64,000 bases of DNA from Amaricoccus sp003258405. Its GTDB lineage: Bacteria > Pseudomonadota > Alphaproteobacteria > Rhodobacterales > Rhodobacteraceae. The stretch spans positions 620,001-684,000 of the forward strand of contig NZ_CP171225.1 of NCBI RefSeq assembly GCF_043226085.1, given 5' to 3'. Shown here piece by piece: positions 49,019 through 60,268 of this stretch (positions are counted from its first letter, which is position 1; each line of letters begins with the position of its first letter). The notes below the pieces were generated by a model, which did not search any database, had not been told where the DNA came from, and worked only from the letters and a program-made list of their open reading frames with translations. The translations under genes were made by a program, and so were the position numbers.

Positions 49019-50938
49019 ATGGCAAGACACGATCCGTCCCATCCCGCCCCGGCAGAGACCCGTCGCGGAAAAAGGGCCGCCCTCCTGTCCCGCCGCCTCA
49101 TGCCCGCCGCCCTCGCCCTGTGGCTCGCCCTGCCCGGGCCCGCCCCCGCCGAGGAGCCGGGCATCATCACGAGCCACGGCATCTCCACCTACGGCGAGCT
49201 GAAATACCCCGCGGGCTTCGCGCATTTCGACTACGTGAACCCCGAGGCGCCGAAGGGCGGCACCATGAGCTTCCGCGGCACCGGGGCGAGCCAGACCTTC
49301 GACAGCCTCAACCCCTTCATCCTCAAGGGCGAACCGGCCCAAGGCCTCGGCCTTCTCTACGACAGCCTGCTGGTGGGCTCCGCCGACGAGCCCGACAGCG
49401 CCTATGGCCTCGTCGCCGAAAGCCTCGAGTATCCCGAGGACCGCTCCTGGGTGATCTTCAACATGCGCCCCGAAGCGACCTTCTCCGACGGTGAACCGAT
49501 CACCGCAGACGATGTGGTCTTCACCTACAACGTGCTGCTCGAGAAGGGCGCGCCCTCCTACAAGATCATCCTCCGCGACATCACCGGCGTCGAGACGCTC
49601 GACCCGCACCGGGTAAAGTTCACCTTCCGCGAAGGGGCCGCGACCAAGGATCTGCCGATGACGGCAGGCGGACTCTCGATCCTGCCCGAGCATTACTACG
49701 AGACGGTGCCCTTCGAGGAATCGACCCTCACGCCCCCGGTGGGCTCCGGCGCCTACGAGGTCGCGAGCGTCCAGCCCGGCCGCACGATCAAATACTGCCG
49801 CAATCCCGACTACTGGGGCGCGGAGCTGGCGGTGAATGTCGGCGCCAACAATTTCGACTGCTACGTCTATGAATACTTCGCCGACAACAACGCATCCTTC
49901 GAAGCACTGAAGGTCGGCAACTACCTGTTCCACCAGGAGTTCTATTCCGCACTCTGGGCCACGGCCTACAACTTCCCCGCGCTCGAGAAGGGCTGGGTGA
50001 AGCGCGAGGCCCTGCCCGACAACACCCCGACCGGCACCCAGGGCTTCTGGTTCAACCTCCGCCGCGAGAAATTCGCCGACCCGCGCGTGCGCGAGGCGAT
50101 CGCGCTGATGTTCAACTTCGAATGGACCAACAAGACGCTGTTCTACGGCCTCTACAAGCGCACCGACAGCTTCTGGGAAAACACCGAGACCATGCAGGCC
50201 GAGGGGCTGCCCGAAGGCGAGGAGCTCGCCGCGCTCGAGCCCTACCGCGACACGCTGCCGCCCGAGATCTTCACCGAGCCGCCCTACACGCCCCCGGTGA
50301 TGAGCACCCAGCAGCTCGACCGCTCCGCGATCCGCCGCGCCTCGAAGCTGCTCGATGAGGCGGGCTGGACCATCGGCGACGGCGGCCTCCGCCGCAACGC
50401 CGCCGGCGAGACGCTCAAGGTCGAGTTCATCGACGACAACTCCTCCTTCGAGCGCGTCTTCAACCCCTATGTCCAGAACCTCCGCCGCCTCGGCATCGAC
50501 GCGAGCTACCGCCAGATCGACGCGGCCCAGATGCAGCAGCGCCAGGAGGATTTCGACTACGACCTCGTCCCCGGCCGCTTCTCCATGTCGTTGTCGCCCT
50601 CGCTCGAACTGCGCCAGCTCTTCTCCTCCGCCGCGGCCGAGGCCAAGGGCTCGCCGAACCTCTCGGGCATCGCCGATCCGGTGGTGGACGGGCTGCTCGA
50701 AGCCGTCATCTCCGCCGAGGACCGCCCGACGATGGAAGCCCGCGTCCGCGCCCTCGACCGCGTGCTGCGCTCGATGCAGATCTGGGTGCCGAACTGGTAT
50801 TCCGGCCAGTATCTCATTGCCTACTGGGACGTCTTCGGCCGCCCCGACATGCAGCCCGAATACGCGCGCGGCGATGCCTACTGGTGGTTCGATCAGGAAA
50901 AATACGAGGCGCTCAAGGCGCAGGGCGCGCTCCGCTGA
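49019..50938 (+). CDS. yejA: Peptide ABC transporter substrate-binding protein (YejA-like)
   Basis: The 639-residue family 5 solute-binding protein has an Arg-rich N-terminus and signal peptide (hydrophobic core LMPAALALWLALPGPAPA). Family segments are HFDYVNPEAPKGGTMSFRG, TFDSLNPFILKGEPAQGLGL, SDGEPITADDVVFTYN and the C-terminal PNWYSGQYLIAYWDVFGRP, all close to YejA rather than DppA. It would bind oligopeptides or peptide-like compounds such as microcin C in the periplasm. ATG 49019 has GGAAG five bases upstream. It heads the yejABEF operon. Confidence 0.94.
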   Translation: MARHDPSHPAPAETRRGKRAALLSRRLMPAALALWLALPGPAPAEEPGIITSHGISTYGELKYPAGFAHFDYVNPEAPKGGTMSFRGTGASQTFDSLNPFILKGEPAQGLGLLYDSLLVGSADEPDSAYGLVAESLEYPEDRSWVIFNMRPEATFSDGEPITADDVVFTYNVLLEKGAPSYKIILRDITGVETLDPHRVKFTFREGAATKDLPMTAGGLSILPEHYYETVPFEESTLTPPVGSGAYEVASVQPGRTIKYCRNPDYWGAELAVNVGANNFDCYVYEYFADNNASFEALKVGNYLFHQEFYSALWATAYNFPALEKGWVKREALPDNTPTGTQGFWFNLRREKFADPRVREAIALMFNFEWTNKTLFYGLYKRTDSFWENTETMQAEGLPEGEELAALEPYRDTLPPEIFTEPPYTPPVMSTQQLDRSAIRRASKLLDEAGWTIGDGGLRRNAAGETLKVEFIDDNSSFERVFNPYVQNLRRLGIDASYRQIDAAQMQQRQEDFDYDLVPGRFSMSLSPSLELRQLFSSAAAEAKGSPNLSGIADPVVDGLLEAVISAEDRPTMEARVRALDRVLRSMQIWVPNWYSGQYLIAYWDVFGRPDMQPEYARGDAYWWFDQEKYEALKAQGALR

Positions 50939-50952
50939 GATGAGAACCTGAC

Positions 50953-52026
50953 ATGGGCGCCTATATCCTCCGCCGCATCCTGCTGATCGTGCCGACGCTG
51001 ATCGGGATCCTGCTCGTCAATTTCGTGCTGGTCCAGTTCATGCCCGGCGGCCCGATCGAACAGATCATCGCCGAGATCAATTCCCAGGATTCGGGCGCGC
51101 TCGACCGCATCTCCGGCGGCGGCGGCGAGACCGGCGGCGGCAGCGAATACCGCGGCGCCGAGGGCCTGCCGCCCGAATTCATCGCCGATCTCGAGAAGCA
51201 GTTCGGCTTCGACAAGCCGCCCGTCGAGCGCTTCTTCATCATGGTCGGCAACTATCTCACCTTCGACTTCGGCGAGAGCTACTTCCGCTCGATCTCGGTG
51301 GTGGATCTGGTCTTCGAGAAGATGCCGGTCTCGATCACGCTCGGGCTCTGGTCCACCCTGATCGCCTATCTCATCTCGATCCCGCTCGGCATCCGCAAGG
51401 CGATCAGAGACGGATCGAGCTTCGACACCTGGACCTCCGGCCTCATCATCGTGGCCTACGCGATCCCGAGCTTCCTCTTCGCCATCATGCTGCTCGTGCT
51501 CTTTGCGGGCGGCTCCTACTGGCGGATCTTCCCGCTCCGCGGGCTCACCTCCGACAATTTCGCCGATCTCTCGCTCCTGGGCCAGATCGGGGACTATCTC
51601 TGGCACATCACGCTGCCGGTCGCGGCCTCGACCATCGGCGCCTTCGCGACGCTCACCCTGCTCACCAAGAATTCCTTCCTCGACGAGATCAAGAAGCAGT
51701 ATGTCATCACCGCCCGCGCCAAGGGCCTGACCGAGCACCGCGTGCTCTACGGCCATGTGTTCCGCAATGCGATGCTGATCGTGATCGCGGGCTTTCCCGC
51801 CCTCTTCATCTCGGTCTTCTTCGGCGGCTCGCTCATCATCGAGACCATCTTCTCCCTCGACGGGCTCGGCCGCCTCGCCTACGAGAGCGCGATCCAGCGC
51901 GACTACCCGGTCGTCTTCGGCACGCTCTATGTCTTCGGGCTGCTGGGCCTCCTCGTCGGGCTCCTCTCCGATCTCACCTATGTCTGGGTCGATCCCCGCA
52001 TCGACTTCGAAAGCCGCGAGACCTGA
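50953..52026 (+). CDS. yejB: Peptide ABC transporter permease (YejB-like)
   Basis: The 357-residue permease has a first helix at YILRRILLIVPTLIGILLVN and about six segments in total. A glycine-rich periplasmic insert (ISGGGGETGGGSEYRGAEGL, about 53-72) follows. The ATPase-contact loop lies in TARAKGLTEHRVLYGHVFRN, and GGSLIIETIFSLDGLGRLAY is the conserved segment after it. It starts 14 bases after yejA and its stop overlaps the yejE start by one base. Confidence 0.95.
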   Translation: MGAYILRRILLIVPTLIGILLVNFVLVQFMPGGPIEQIIAEINSQDSGALDRISGGGGETGGGSEYRGAEGLPPEFIADLEKQFGFDKPPVERFFIMVGNYLTFDFGESYFRSISVVDLVFEKMPVSITLGLWSTLIAYLISIPLGIRKAIRDGSSFDTWTSGLIIVAYAIPSFLFAIMLLVLFAGGSYWRIFPLRGLTSDNFADLSLLGQIGDYLWHITLPVAASTIGAFATLTLLTKNSFLDEIKKQYVITARAKGLTEHRVLYGHVFRNAMLIVIAGFPALFISVFFGGSLIIETIFSLDGLGRLAYESAIQRDYPVVFGTLYVFGLLGLLVGLLSDLTYVWVDPRIDFESRET

Positions 52027-53147
52027 TGCGCCTCCTGCACCTCAACGCCCTCCAGCGCCGCCGCCTCGCGAACTTCAAGGCCAACCGCCGCGCGTTCTGG
52101 TCCTTCTGGATCTTTCTCGCGGTCTTCCTCATCACGCTCTGCGCCGAGTTCGTCGCCAACGACAAGCCGCTGCTGCTGAGCTACCGGGGCGAACTCTACA
52201 TGCCGATCTTCAGCTTCCATTCGGAGGCCGAGTTCGGCGGCGAATTCCAGACCGAGGCGGAATACAACGCCCCCGAAGTGATCTGCCTCATCCGCACCGG
52301 CGGCGCCGAGGCCTGCCTCGACGATCCCGAGGGCATTCTCGCCGAGGCCCGCGAGCACGGCACCGCTGCGGGCGTGCCGATCACCGATCCCGGCTGGATC
52401 CTCTGGCCGCCCATCCCCTACAGCTACAACACCATCAACTACGAGGTCAGCACCGCCCCCTCGCCGCCCGACCGCAACCACTGGCTCGGCACCGACGACC
52501 AGACCCGCGACGTCGTGGCCCGCGTGATCTACGGCTTCCGCATCTCCGTCCTCTTCGCCCTCCTCGTCGCGGTGATCTCCTCGGTGATCGGCATCGCTGC
52601 GGGCGCGGTGCAGGGCTATTTCGGCGGCTGGGTCGATCTCACCTTCCAGCGCGTGGTGGAGATCTGGTCGAACATGCCGAGCCTCTACATCATCATCATC
52701 CTCTCCGCGCTCTTCACGATGAACTTCTGGCTGCTCACGCTGCTCATCGCCTTCTTCTCCTGGACCTCGCTCGTCGGCGTGGTCCGCGCCGAATTCCTGC
52801 GCGCGCGCAACTTCGAATACGTCCGCGCCGCCAGGGCGCTCGGGGTCGGCGACTGGACCATCATGTTCCGCCACCTGCTCCCCAACGCCATGGTCGCGAC
52901 CCTCACGCTGCTTCCCTTCATCATCACCGGCGCCATCGGCGGGCTCGCCGCGCTCGACTTCCTCGGCCTCGGCCTGCCGCCATCCTACCCCTCGCTGGGA
53001 GAGCTGGCGCTCCAGGGCAAGAACCGCCTCAACGCCCCCTGGCTGGGCTTCACCGCCTTCTTCACCTTCGCCTTCATGCTCTCGCTGCTCGTCTTCATCT
53101 TCGAGGGCATCCGCGACGCCTTCGACCCGAGAAAGACCTTCCGATGA
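52026..53147 (+). CDS. yejE: Peptide ABC transporter permease (YejE-like)
   Basis: The 373-residue permease has a long N-terminal periplasmic domain (about 45-155), with HWLGTDDQTRDVVARVIYGF typical of YejE/DppC permeases. Five or six helices follow, and the coupling loop is EYVRAARALGVGDWTIMFRH. GGLAALDFLGLGLPPSYPSL is the standard C-terminal segment. The start is within the yejB stop (TGATG). Its stop TGA lies in an ATGA that also opens a 50-codon frame reaching yejF. Confidence 0.95.
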   Translation: MRLLHLNALQRRRLANFKANRRAFWSFWIFLAVFLITLCAEFVANDKPLLLSYRGELYMPIFSFHSEAEFGGEFQTEAEYNAPEVICLIRTGGAEACLDDPEGILAEAREHGTAAGVPITDPGWILWPPIPYSYNTINYEVSTAPSPPDRNHWLGTDDQTRDVVARVIYGFRISVLFALLVAVISSVIGIAAGAVQGYFGGWVDLTFQRVVEIWSNMPSLYIIIILSALFTMNFWLLTLLIAFFSWTSLVGVVRAEFLRARNFEYVRAARALGVGDWTIMFRHLLPNAMVATLTLLPFIITGAIGGLAALDFLGLGLPPSYPSLGELALQGKNRLNAPWLGFTAFFTFAFMLSLLVFIFEGIRDAFDPRKTFR

Positions 53148-53296
53148 GCCCGAACCCGCATCCCCGCCCGATCGCGCCTGCGGACATCGCCCACACTGCC
53201 CGCCCCCGTGCAACGCGATCGGGTCAGGGCGCGCCCGGCGGCACCGCCGCTCAGGGAACGGCCGCCGACAGCCCGACGGGCCGGATCCGCCGATGA
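53144..53296 (+). CDS. Possible 50-residue ORF bridging yejE and yejF
   Basis: ATG 53144 overlaps the yejE stop (ATGA) and its own TGA (53294-53296) overlaps the yejF start ATG 53293, again as ATGA. The product would be a Pro/Ala/Gly/Arg-rich, probably disordered peptide (MSPNPHPRPIAPADIAHTAR at its start). It has no recognisable domain. It may serve only to carry ribosomes across the 145-base gap between yejE and yejF; the amino-acid bias is also what untranslated GC-rich DNA would give. Confidence 0.4.
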   Translation: MSPNPHPRPIAPADIAHTARPRATRSGQGAPGGTAAQGTAADSPTGRIRR

Positions 53297-54891
53297 CCGA
53301 GCCCCTCCTCATCGTCGAGAACCTCACCGTCACCTTCCGCCAGGGCGCCAAGGAAACCCGCGCCGTCCGCGGCGTCTCCTTCGATCTCGCCCCCGGCGAG
53401 ACCCTCGCCCTCGTCGGCGAGAGCGGCTCGGGCAAATCCGTCACCGCCATGTCGACGGTCAAGCTCCTGCCCGAGAGCGCCGAGGTCACCGGCCGCATCC
53501 GCTACGCCGGCCGCGACCTCGCCGACGCCACCGAACGCGAGCTGCGCGCCACCCGCGGCAACGACATCAGCTTCATCTTCCAGGAGCCGATGACCTCGCT
53601 CAACCCCCTCCACACCATCGAGCGCCAGCTCGGCGAAAGCCTCGCGCTGCATCAGGGCCTCGCCGGCCAGAAGGCCCGCGCCCGCATCCTCGAGCTCCTG
53701 AGCCAGGTCGGCATCCGCGACCCCGAAAGCCGCCTCCAGGCCTATCCCCACCAGCTCTCCGGCGGCCAGCGCCAGAGGGTGATGATCGCCATGGCGCTGG
53801 CCAACGGCCCCGCCATCCTGATCGCCGACGAGCCCACCACCGCGCTCGACGTCACCATCCAGGCCCAGGTGCTGACCCTGCTTGCCGAGCTCCAGAGCCG
53901 CCTCGGCATGGCGATGCTCTTCATCACCCACGACCTCAACATCGTCCGCCGCATCGCCACCCGCGTCGCGGTGATGAAGGACGGCGAGATCGTCGAGACC
54001 GGCCCGACGGCGGAGATCTTCAAGAACCCGCAGCACCCCTACACCCGCAAGCTCCTCGCCGCGGAGCCGAGCGGCATCCCGGAGCCCGCCCCGGAAGCCA
54101 CCCAGGCCGTCATCGAGACCGAGGACCTCAAGGTCTGGTTCCCGATCCGCCGCGGCTTCCTGCGCAAGACCGTGGGCCACATCAAGGCGGTGAACGGCGC
54201 GAGCCTCGGCGTCCGCGCCGGCGAGACCCTCGGCATCGTCGGCGAAAGCGGCTCGGGCAAGACCACGCTCGCGCTTGCCCTCATGCGCCTCATCTCCTCC
54301 AACGGCCCCATCACCTTCATGGGCCGCGACATCCAGGGCCTCCGGCACCGCGAGCTCCGCCGCCTCCGCGCCGACATGCAGATGGTCTTCCAGGACCCGT
54401 TCGGCTCGCTCAGCCCCCGCATGTCGATCGAACAGATCGTCGCCGAGGGCCTTGCCCTCCACGGCCACGGCGGCGACACCCGCGCCCGCGTCGCCGACAT
54501 CCTGACCGAGGTGGGGCTCGACCCCGCGATGATGGACCGCTACCCCCACGAGTTTTCCGGCGGCCAGCGCCAGCGCATCGCGGTGGCCCGCGCGATGGTC
54601 CTGCAACCGAAACTCGTCCTCCTCGACGAGCCGACCTCCGCCCTCGACATGACGGTGCAGGTCCAGATCGTCGAGCTCCTGCGCCGGCTCCAGCGCAAAT
54701 ACGGGCTGGCCTACATCTTCATCAGCCACGACCTCCGCGTCGTGCGCGCGCTCGCCCACAAGGTGATGGTGATGCAGCAGGGCGAGGTGGTCGAGGCCGG
54801 CCCCGCCGCGCAGATCTTCGACGCACCGAGGACCGACTACACCCGCACCCTGATGGCCGCGGCGTTTGATCTGAGGGCCGCAGCGGAGTAG
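53293..54891 (+). CDS. yejF: Peptide ABC transporter, fused double ATPase (YejF-like)
   Basis: The 532-residue protein contains two ABC ATPase modules in one chain, as in YejF. The first has Walker A GESGSGKSVTAM (about 38-49), signature QLSGGQRQRVMIAMAL and Walker B ILIADEPTTALDVT. The second has GESGSGKTTLAL (about 317), FSGGQRQRIAVARAM and VLLDEPTSALDMT. The oligopeptide/dipeptide ATPase extension (NPQHPYTRKLLAAEP) follows module 1. It energises the YejB/YejE channel. There is no obvious separate ribosome site, consistent with coupling through the preceding small frame. Confidence 0.95.
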   Translation: MTEPLLIVENLTVTFRQGAKETRAVRGVSFDLAPGETLALVGESGSGKSVTAMSTVKLLPESAEVTGRIRYAGRDLADATERELRATRGNDISFIFQEPMTSLNPLHTIERQLGESLALHQGLAGQKARARILELLSQVGIRDPESRLQAYPHQLSGGQRQRVMIAMALANGPAILIADEPTTALDVTIQAQVLTLLAELQSRLGMAMLFITHDLNIVRRIATRVAVMKDGEIVETGPTAEIFKNPQHPYTRKLLAAEPSGIPEPAPEATQAVIETEDLKVWFPIRRGFLRKTVGHIKAVNGASLGVRAGETLGIVGESGSGKTTLALALMRLISSNGPITFMGRDIQGLRHRELRRLRADMQMVFQDPFGSLSPRMSIEQIVAEGLALHGHGGDTRARVADILTEVGLDPAMMDRYPHEFSGGQRQRIAVARAMVLQPKLVLLDEPTSALDMTVQVQIVELLRRLQRKYGLAYIFISHDLRVVRALAHKVMVMQQGEVVEAGPAAQIFDAPRTDYTRTLMAAAFDLRAAAE

Positions 54892-55061
54892 CCCCGTCGC
54901 TCAAAGACACGCTCTTGCAGGTCAGCGTGACGAAACCGTGCCCAGTTACGATCCGAAGCGAGATCGGGCCCATGATCGCAAGCGGATCAGGCTGGCATCA
55001 CCCACATTCCCGCCCATCCCGATCGCCCGGCGACAGGGCGCCGAACGATGGAATTCGACGC

Positions 55062-57098
55062 TCACATCTTGGGAGGGCGCCGTCGCGCGGCGCGGCGAAC
55101 GCTCAGCGCCGCTGAGATCCAGCTGCGAATTTTTGATCTTCGCGTTGTCGAGGCTATCTCCACCGGAATGGATATCCTCTCCTTGCCAGTCGCAATCACG
55201 AGGTCACCGCCAGTGCGCCGGATTGCGGGCGCCGTGGTCGGCGGCCCGCCCGCGCGCTCCGGCTGAAGAAAGACGGCAAGCGCTGCCGGCCCACCCCGCG
55301 TGTCGAAACGGATCTGCGCCATCGCCGCCGGCTCGCGTCGCCCAAGGGCGGGATGAAAATGCGACTCCGCGAAATTCAACTTCCCATGCTCCGGCGTGCA
55401 GCGATCTGCCCCAGCGACGCCGAGAACCGAGATCGACATGCCAACCCCGCTCTCCCCCTCGAAGCGATGATGTCCAGGAGAGGATTCCCTCTCGCAAAGC
55501 GAGAGGGTCGGGGACAGCAGAAACTGTGACCAGCCGCTCAGGCGCGATTTCGAACCGGCGATATCCACCACGAGGACGCCTCCCTCCTCGAACAGAACCA
55601 GCGCGCGCAGAAGACGCTCGGAACCGAAAACCCGCTCACACAGTACCCAGGGTGTACCCTCGGTGGCATATCGCAGAATGCGTGACCGCCTTGGCGACCG
55701 CACGCCACCCTGACCATCGTCAAGCAGCAAGAGACTATGGCTCGCGCTCGCATTGGTCTGGCGTGAGCCGGGCGCCGCCCGATCATTGGAGAATTTTCCG
55801 GGATCGAGAATCAGTTCCTGGCCGAATGCGAAGATCTGCACGCTTCCGTCGTCATCATGCTTATGGATCTTGCTGGCCGATCCGCATTTCAGGAAGACGC
55901 AGGTTGCAGACCGTGATGACGTATCCACATCCTGCCGCATCCACCCGTTTCGAAAACAGGCATAACCCGTCTCCTTGAAGACGACATTCTTGGGAAGGTC
56001 CGGCGTCCGTTCGTCACCGGAGCTCCGCAGAAAGTCGACCACATCCATTATCTCTTGCCGCGATCCGAGCAGCGTGTCGCGCCTGGCGCGGCGCCAGATC
56101 TTCCGAAAGTCCTGCTGCACATTGCGCCTGGCCGTGTCACCGAACGGCACGATCTGCGAGGGCGGCACCACAAAATAGCAGAGACTGCGCAGAGCCTGGG
56201 ACAGAGCGTCCGCGATCTCCTTCTTGGCGCTCTGACCGAGCGCTTCCGCGCCTGCGGCACGAAGGGCCAATCTAACAAAAAGCAGGTGATATTCGGGACT
56301 GTTCTCCACGTGCATGCCACCAACCAGCGACTTGCGCATCTGCAGATCACAGATCCGTTGGGAAACATGCTCGAGGATCTCGTCTCGGGCATACATGCCC
56401 TTGCATCGCCCGATGATCCTCAGGAGTGCGACATCCTGAAACAGGCCATGATTGTGGCCAGTCGTATAGCAGTTTTCGTTCAGCATCGCTGCAATCTGGA
56501 TGACCAGGATCTGGATCGCCGCAAGAACAACCTGCCTATTCGCGTTTCTCGGGCTCTCTAGATAAGTATCCAGAAATTCGAGGAGCGCATTGGTGCGGAT
56601 CGCCAGCGCAACATCGCCCCAAGTGAATCTGTCCCACGTAAAATCTAAGGGAACCGCCCTGTTCAGCACGAAATCCTGAAAGTCGAGGATCGCCCGCTCG
56701 GCTGATCTGCGTCCCGCACGGCCCTCGGCGCAGGCATCTGGCAGCCACTTCAAACCGTGGAACTCGAGCCTCCAGCGATATATGTCGCCAGTGTGCACCG
56801 CCCAGTCGATCGGCGACGGGATCCGCACCTCTGGAAAGCCCGGAATTCGGACTGAAAGATCGGCTGAACGCTCTGGCAGCGCCCCCTCAAGCGGGGCTCC
56901 ATCATAGAGAGGAAACATCTCCGCAAGGAGCCGCTCAAATGAAGGATTATGATCTCCCAAAAGTTTCAGGGCTGCCCGCTCGTCGAATTCTCTCGACATT
57001 ACATAGCAAAAACTTAGGGGATAAAATTTGTCCTTATGAGATGATTTTTCTATATCCAACTCAATATTCTTCATCTTCTGCAATAAAGATTGCCGCAT
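55062..57098 (-). CDS. Heparinase II/III-like protein
   Basis: The 678-residue protein has an alpha/alpha-toroid half (IDWAVHTGDIYRWRLEFHGL, ENCYTTGHNHGLFQDVALLR, GGMHVENSPEYH around residues 210-290). A beta-sheet half with KIHKHDDDGSVQIFAFGQEL (about 415) and ILDPGKF follows; this is the heparinase II/III C-terminal domain. Such enzymes are usually polysaccharide lyases; the His and Tyr/Glu residues of the central cleft appear retained. There is no clear signal peptide. ATG 57098 has GAGGAA upstream; ATG 56999 is a possible alternative. The N-terminal coding part and its upstream DNA are AT-rich compared with the window, suggesting acquisition. The substrate is unknown. Confidence 0.82.
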   Translation of the reverse strand: MRQSLLQKMKNIELDIEKSSHKDKFYPLSFCYVMSREFDERAALKLLGDHNPSFERLLAEMFPLYDGAPLEGALPERSADLSVRIPGFPEVRIPSPIDWAVHTGDIYRWRLEFHGLKWLPDACAEGRAGRRSAERAILDFQDFVLNRAVPLDFTWDRFTWGDVALAIRTNALLEFLDTYLESPRNANRQVVLAAIQILVIQIAAMLNENCYTTGHNHGLFQDVALLRIIGRCKGMYARDEILEHVSQRICDLQMRKSLVGGMHVENSPEYHLLFVRLALRAAGAEALGQSAKKEIADALSQALRSLCYFVVPPSQIVPFGDTARRNVQQDFRKIWRRARRDTLLGSRQEIMDVVDFLRSSGDERTPDLPKNVVFKETGYACFRNGWMRQDVDTSSRSATCVFLKCGSASKIHKHDDDGSVQIFAFGQELILDPGKFSNDRAAPGSRQTNASASHSLLLLDDGQGGVRSPRRSRILRYATEGTPWVLCERVFGSERLLRALVLFEEGGVLVVDIAGSKSRLSGWSQFLLSPTLSLCERESSPGHHRFEGESGVGMSISVLGVAGADRCTPEHGKLNFAESHFHPALGRREPAAMAQIRFDTRGGPAALAVFLQPERAGGPPTTAPAIRRTGGDLVIATGKERISIPVEIASTTRRSKIRSWISAALSVRRAARRRPPKM

Positions 57099-57155
57099 GG
57101 AATTCCTCAGTCGCTATAAAAACTATCACAATTGCAGATATGAGAATACATTTCA

Positions 57156-57171
57156 GGGTTGATATCAACCC
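57156..57171. promoter_or_regulatory. Perfect 16-bp palindrome upstream of the heparinase-like gene
   Basis: GGGTTGATATCAACCC reads identically on both strands and ends 58 bases before the heparinase-like start, in AT-rich DNA. Position and symmetry suit an operator for a dimeric repressor, but no regulator gene is adjacent. Confidence 0.5.
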
Positions 57172-57287
57172 CATAAAGCAACAGAGAAAAGTGGGCGGCC
57201 CTTATGTTGTGGGTTGAACGCCCCGTTCGAGACGATCCGGATCAGTAGCTCGTCTCATGGCCAGGACATCCGGCACCGAGCGCCCCC

Positions 57288-57620
57288 TCAGATCGGATCG
57301 CCCTTCCAGTCCTTGTCGCCGCGCCGCCTGATCTCCTTCGAGACGACCGAGAGCATGTAGATCCGGAGCACCGCGTTCATCCGCGCCTGATAGCCATGGC
57401 CCATCCCGCGGAACCATTTCACCACGTCGCTGTCGAAATTCGCCGTGAGCTTGGACTTCCTCCGACGGCAGGGATGCGCCGCCTCGATGCCTTCCCAGCC
57501 TTCCGGAATGTGCCGGAGCTTCAGCTGGTTCTGCCGGTGCCAGATCTCGAGCTGGAAGATCTCGTCGATGAGCTCGACATAGCTGCGCTCCTCGGACTTC
57601 GTCCGCTTGCGGTCCGCCAT
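57288..57620 (-). CDS. BrnA-like antitoxin-family protein without adjacent toxin
   Basis: The 110-residue protein ends in a BrnA-type segment: NFDSDVVKWFRGMGHGYQAR followed by MNAVLRIYM (about 61-90), the ribbon-helix-helix-like part of BrnA antitoxins. The N-terminal half (RSYVELIDEIFQLEIWHRQN) is extra. GGAGGG lies eight bases before ATG 57620. BrnA normally pairs with a BrnT toxin encoded just upstream; none is visible on either side here. It may be a solitary DNA-binding protein of the family. Confidence 0.75.
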   Translation of the reverse strand: MADRKRTKSEERSYVELIDEIFQLEIWHRQNQLKLRHIPEGWEGIEAAHPCRRRKSKLTANFDSDVVKWFRGMGHGYQARMNAVLRIYMLSVVSKEIRRRGDKDWKGDPI

Positions 57621-57745
57621 GCGCGGCCCTCCATCGCTGTCTCGGGATAGACCGCGATGCTAGCGCGTCGGGGTTAACGCCCGATCAACTTCCGCAGGGC
57701 CGGCCGCCATATCGGGCCCCAACGGCGTCCAGACAGGGCCGCCGG

Positions 57746-58446
57746 TCATCCCCGCGCGCCGAGCAGACGCCCCGCGTCCTTGCGCGCGAAGGCCTTCAGC
57801 TCCTGCCCCGGCCCGGCCAGAAACGCCCGCACCCGCTCGGGCTCCCGGAGCGACAGGCTCCGGAGCCACCAGGACACCGCCTTCTGGATGAACCAGTCCC
57901 GGTCGGCCACGTAACCGGAGGCCCAGCCCAGCACCCTCTCACGGATTTCCCTGTCCCTGTCAGAGGGATGCCGCATCTTCGTCCAGGGCAGCGTCACGAC
58001 CAGGGCCGATCGGCGCACCCATTTGTTCGGATCGGCGATCCAGCCCTCGACCGTATCGAGCCGGGCCGGATCGGCCACCAGCCGCCGCTCGCCCACCTTG
58101 CAGGCATGATCGGCAATGGCCCAGGCGTCGAACCCCCGGACCCATCGCTGGAACTCGTCCCAGACCAGCCCCTCGCCCTCACCCATCCGCGCCTGCGTCA
58201 GCAGCTTCGCCGCCGCCACCCGACCCTCATGCACATCGCTGTCCCAGAGCCCGCGCGCCAGCGCCACCCGCGCCTCGATCCCGCCGATCCCCGCCCGCCA
58301 GCGCCGCACGCAGCCCTCGATCGCCGGCACGCCCACGCCGAGATACCGCCGGCTGGCCCGGTGATAGGCCGCCATCTGCTCCGCGGCGGCAGGGTCGGCA
58401 AGCGCCTCCAGCTCTTCAAGTGCTTGCGGAGCCGTGATATTCTCGC

Positions 58447-58450
<4 letters not shown>
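57746..58450 (-). CDS. AlkD-like DNA alkylation repair (HEAT-like) protein
   Basis: The 234-residue all-helical protein matches the AlkD family: AYHRASRRYLGVGVPAIEGC (about 27-46), ALARGLWDSDVHEGRVAAAK, WIADPNKWVRRSALVVTLPW and DRDWFIQKAVSWWLRSLS. AlkD excises bulky cationic alkylated bases from DNA without base flipping. ATG 58450 overlaps the glmS stop by four bases (ATGA), so it is coupled to glmS. The frame extends to 58516 antisense of nothing known and is rejected. The catalytic Trp/Asp region looks present, but I cannot confirm each residue. Confidence 0.88.
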
Positions 58451-60267
<1,817 letters not shown>

Positions 60268-60268
60268 C

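Noticed and set aside
51978..53498. 506-codon minus-strand frame across yejE and the start of yejF
   Set aside because: It is antisense to well-conserved transporter genes and has no recognisable fold.
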